This document shows, in pieces, positions 63,721 to 64,000 of a DNA stretch of 64,000 nt; position 1 is the first letter of the stretch, and each line of letters begins with the position of its first letter. The notes under the pieces are model-generated. The model had not been told where the DNA came from. It saw only the letters and a list, made by a program, of their open reading frames with translations, and made no database searches. Source of the stretch: Pseudomonas putida. Its GTDB lineage: Bacteria > Pseudomonadota > Gammaproteobacteria > Pseudomonadales > Pseudomonadaceae. A program made the position numbers and the translations under genes. Where the stretch lies: NCBI RefSeq assembly GCF_028682455.1, contig NZ_JANHLD010000001.1, positions 1,364,001 through 1,428,000 of the forward strand, in the 5' to 3' direction.

Positions 63721-63890
63721 TGTGACTCTCCTGATTGTCTTTGGATTTCTTATGACGTAGGCAGATTCGAACGGCCTAAGATCAGCACGCCTGCAGAAAG
63801 CGGTCAAGTCGGCATGTTTTCGGCGAATATCAGGTTATAGACAGGTCGTTAGCGTGCTTATAATGGCCGCCAGGCCCGAAGGAGATACTT

Positions 63891-64000
63891 ATGCTGTTGC
63901 GTGGTTTGACCTGGCTGGTGTTGTTTCAATTGCTTGGGACGGCGATCAATCACCTGTTTGTGCCTTTTCTGCCCGGCCCGATTCTTGGATTGCTGTTCTT
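63891..64000 (+). CDS. LrgA/CidA-like holin-type membrane protein, N-terminal part
   Basis: Only 36 codons lie inside the window: MLLRGLTWLVLFQLLGTAIN then HLFVPFLPGPILGLL. The hydrophobic helix plus PxxPGPILGLL matches the LrgA/CidA family. AAGGAGATACTT precedes ATG. The gene continues beyond the window end. Confidence 0.8.
   Translation, partial: MLLRGLTWLVLFQLLGTAINHLFVPFLPGPILGLLF

Overview
The window is a GC-rich gammaproteobacterial chromosome segment. Gene order (fdoGHI-fdhE-selAB-selC; oprG beside a DUF2796/ABC/DUF3299 zinc operon; nrdR-ribD-ribE-ribB-ribH-nusB-thiL-pgpA; dxs-ispA-xseB; eutC-eutB-eat-exaC-eatR-mpl-ubiX), together with repeated GCGGGCTTGCCCCGCGAT palindromes, points to the Pseudomonas putida/fluorescens group. 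Identification rests on recognised proteins and synteny; no search was run.

Layout. 0-6.2 kb: respiratory formate dehydrogenase (alpha end, beta, gamma, FdhE) followed by the bacterial selenocysteine machinery (SelA, SelB, tRNA-Sec). 6.2-9.1 kb: hydrolase and two nucleotide-sugar short-chain dehydrogenase-like genes. 9.1-13.1 kb: oprG with a well-placed ANR box, then a zinc-type operon (DUF2796 His-rich protein, ABC ATPase, FtsX-type permease, DUF3299 protein) behind a Zur-like palindrome. 13.2-29.5 kb: housekeeping genes (CnoX-like thioredoxin, NrdR, riboflavin genes, NusB, ThiL, PgpA, vitamin B12 uptake, DXS, IspA, XseB). 29.8-35.6 kb: RtcB, a YwqK-like lipoprotein, and a LysR/MFS/nitrilase cluster.

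35.6-46.9 kb is an integrated genomic island bounded by perfect 27-bp direct repeats, with a truncated tyrosine integrase at its right end. It holds (i) a fragment of an EcoRII-type restriction enzyme fused to an IS630-type transposase fragment; (ii) a WYL regulator divergent from a small membrane protein and an ADP-ribosylglycohydrolase; (iii) a second WYL regulator heading an operon of a 521-aa membrane protein, a TerB-like helical protein, a 342-aa glycine-rich membrane protein and a YkgJ-type cysteine protein. A 2.5-kb ISL3-family element carrying a Bro-N passenger gene has split the TerB-like gene. Removing the element plus one copy of a 5-bp duplication restores one continuous 211-codon frame. 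The WYL-led operon is my best candidate for an undescribed, probably defence-related, system.

47-64 kb returns to core genome: a LexA-like repressor, pyrophosphatase, MtfA, DedA, a GNAT enzyme, the ethanolamine operon (ExaC, Eat, EutB, EutC) with its sigma-54 activator, Mpl, UbiX, a MORN-repeat/C13-peptidase lipoprotein, a MaoC-type protein and the start of a LrgA/CidA-like gene.
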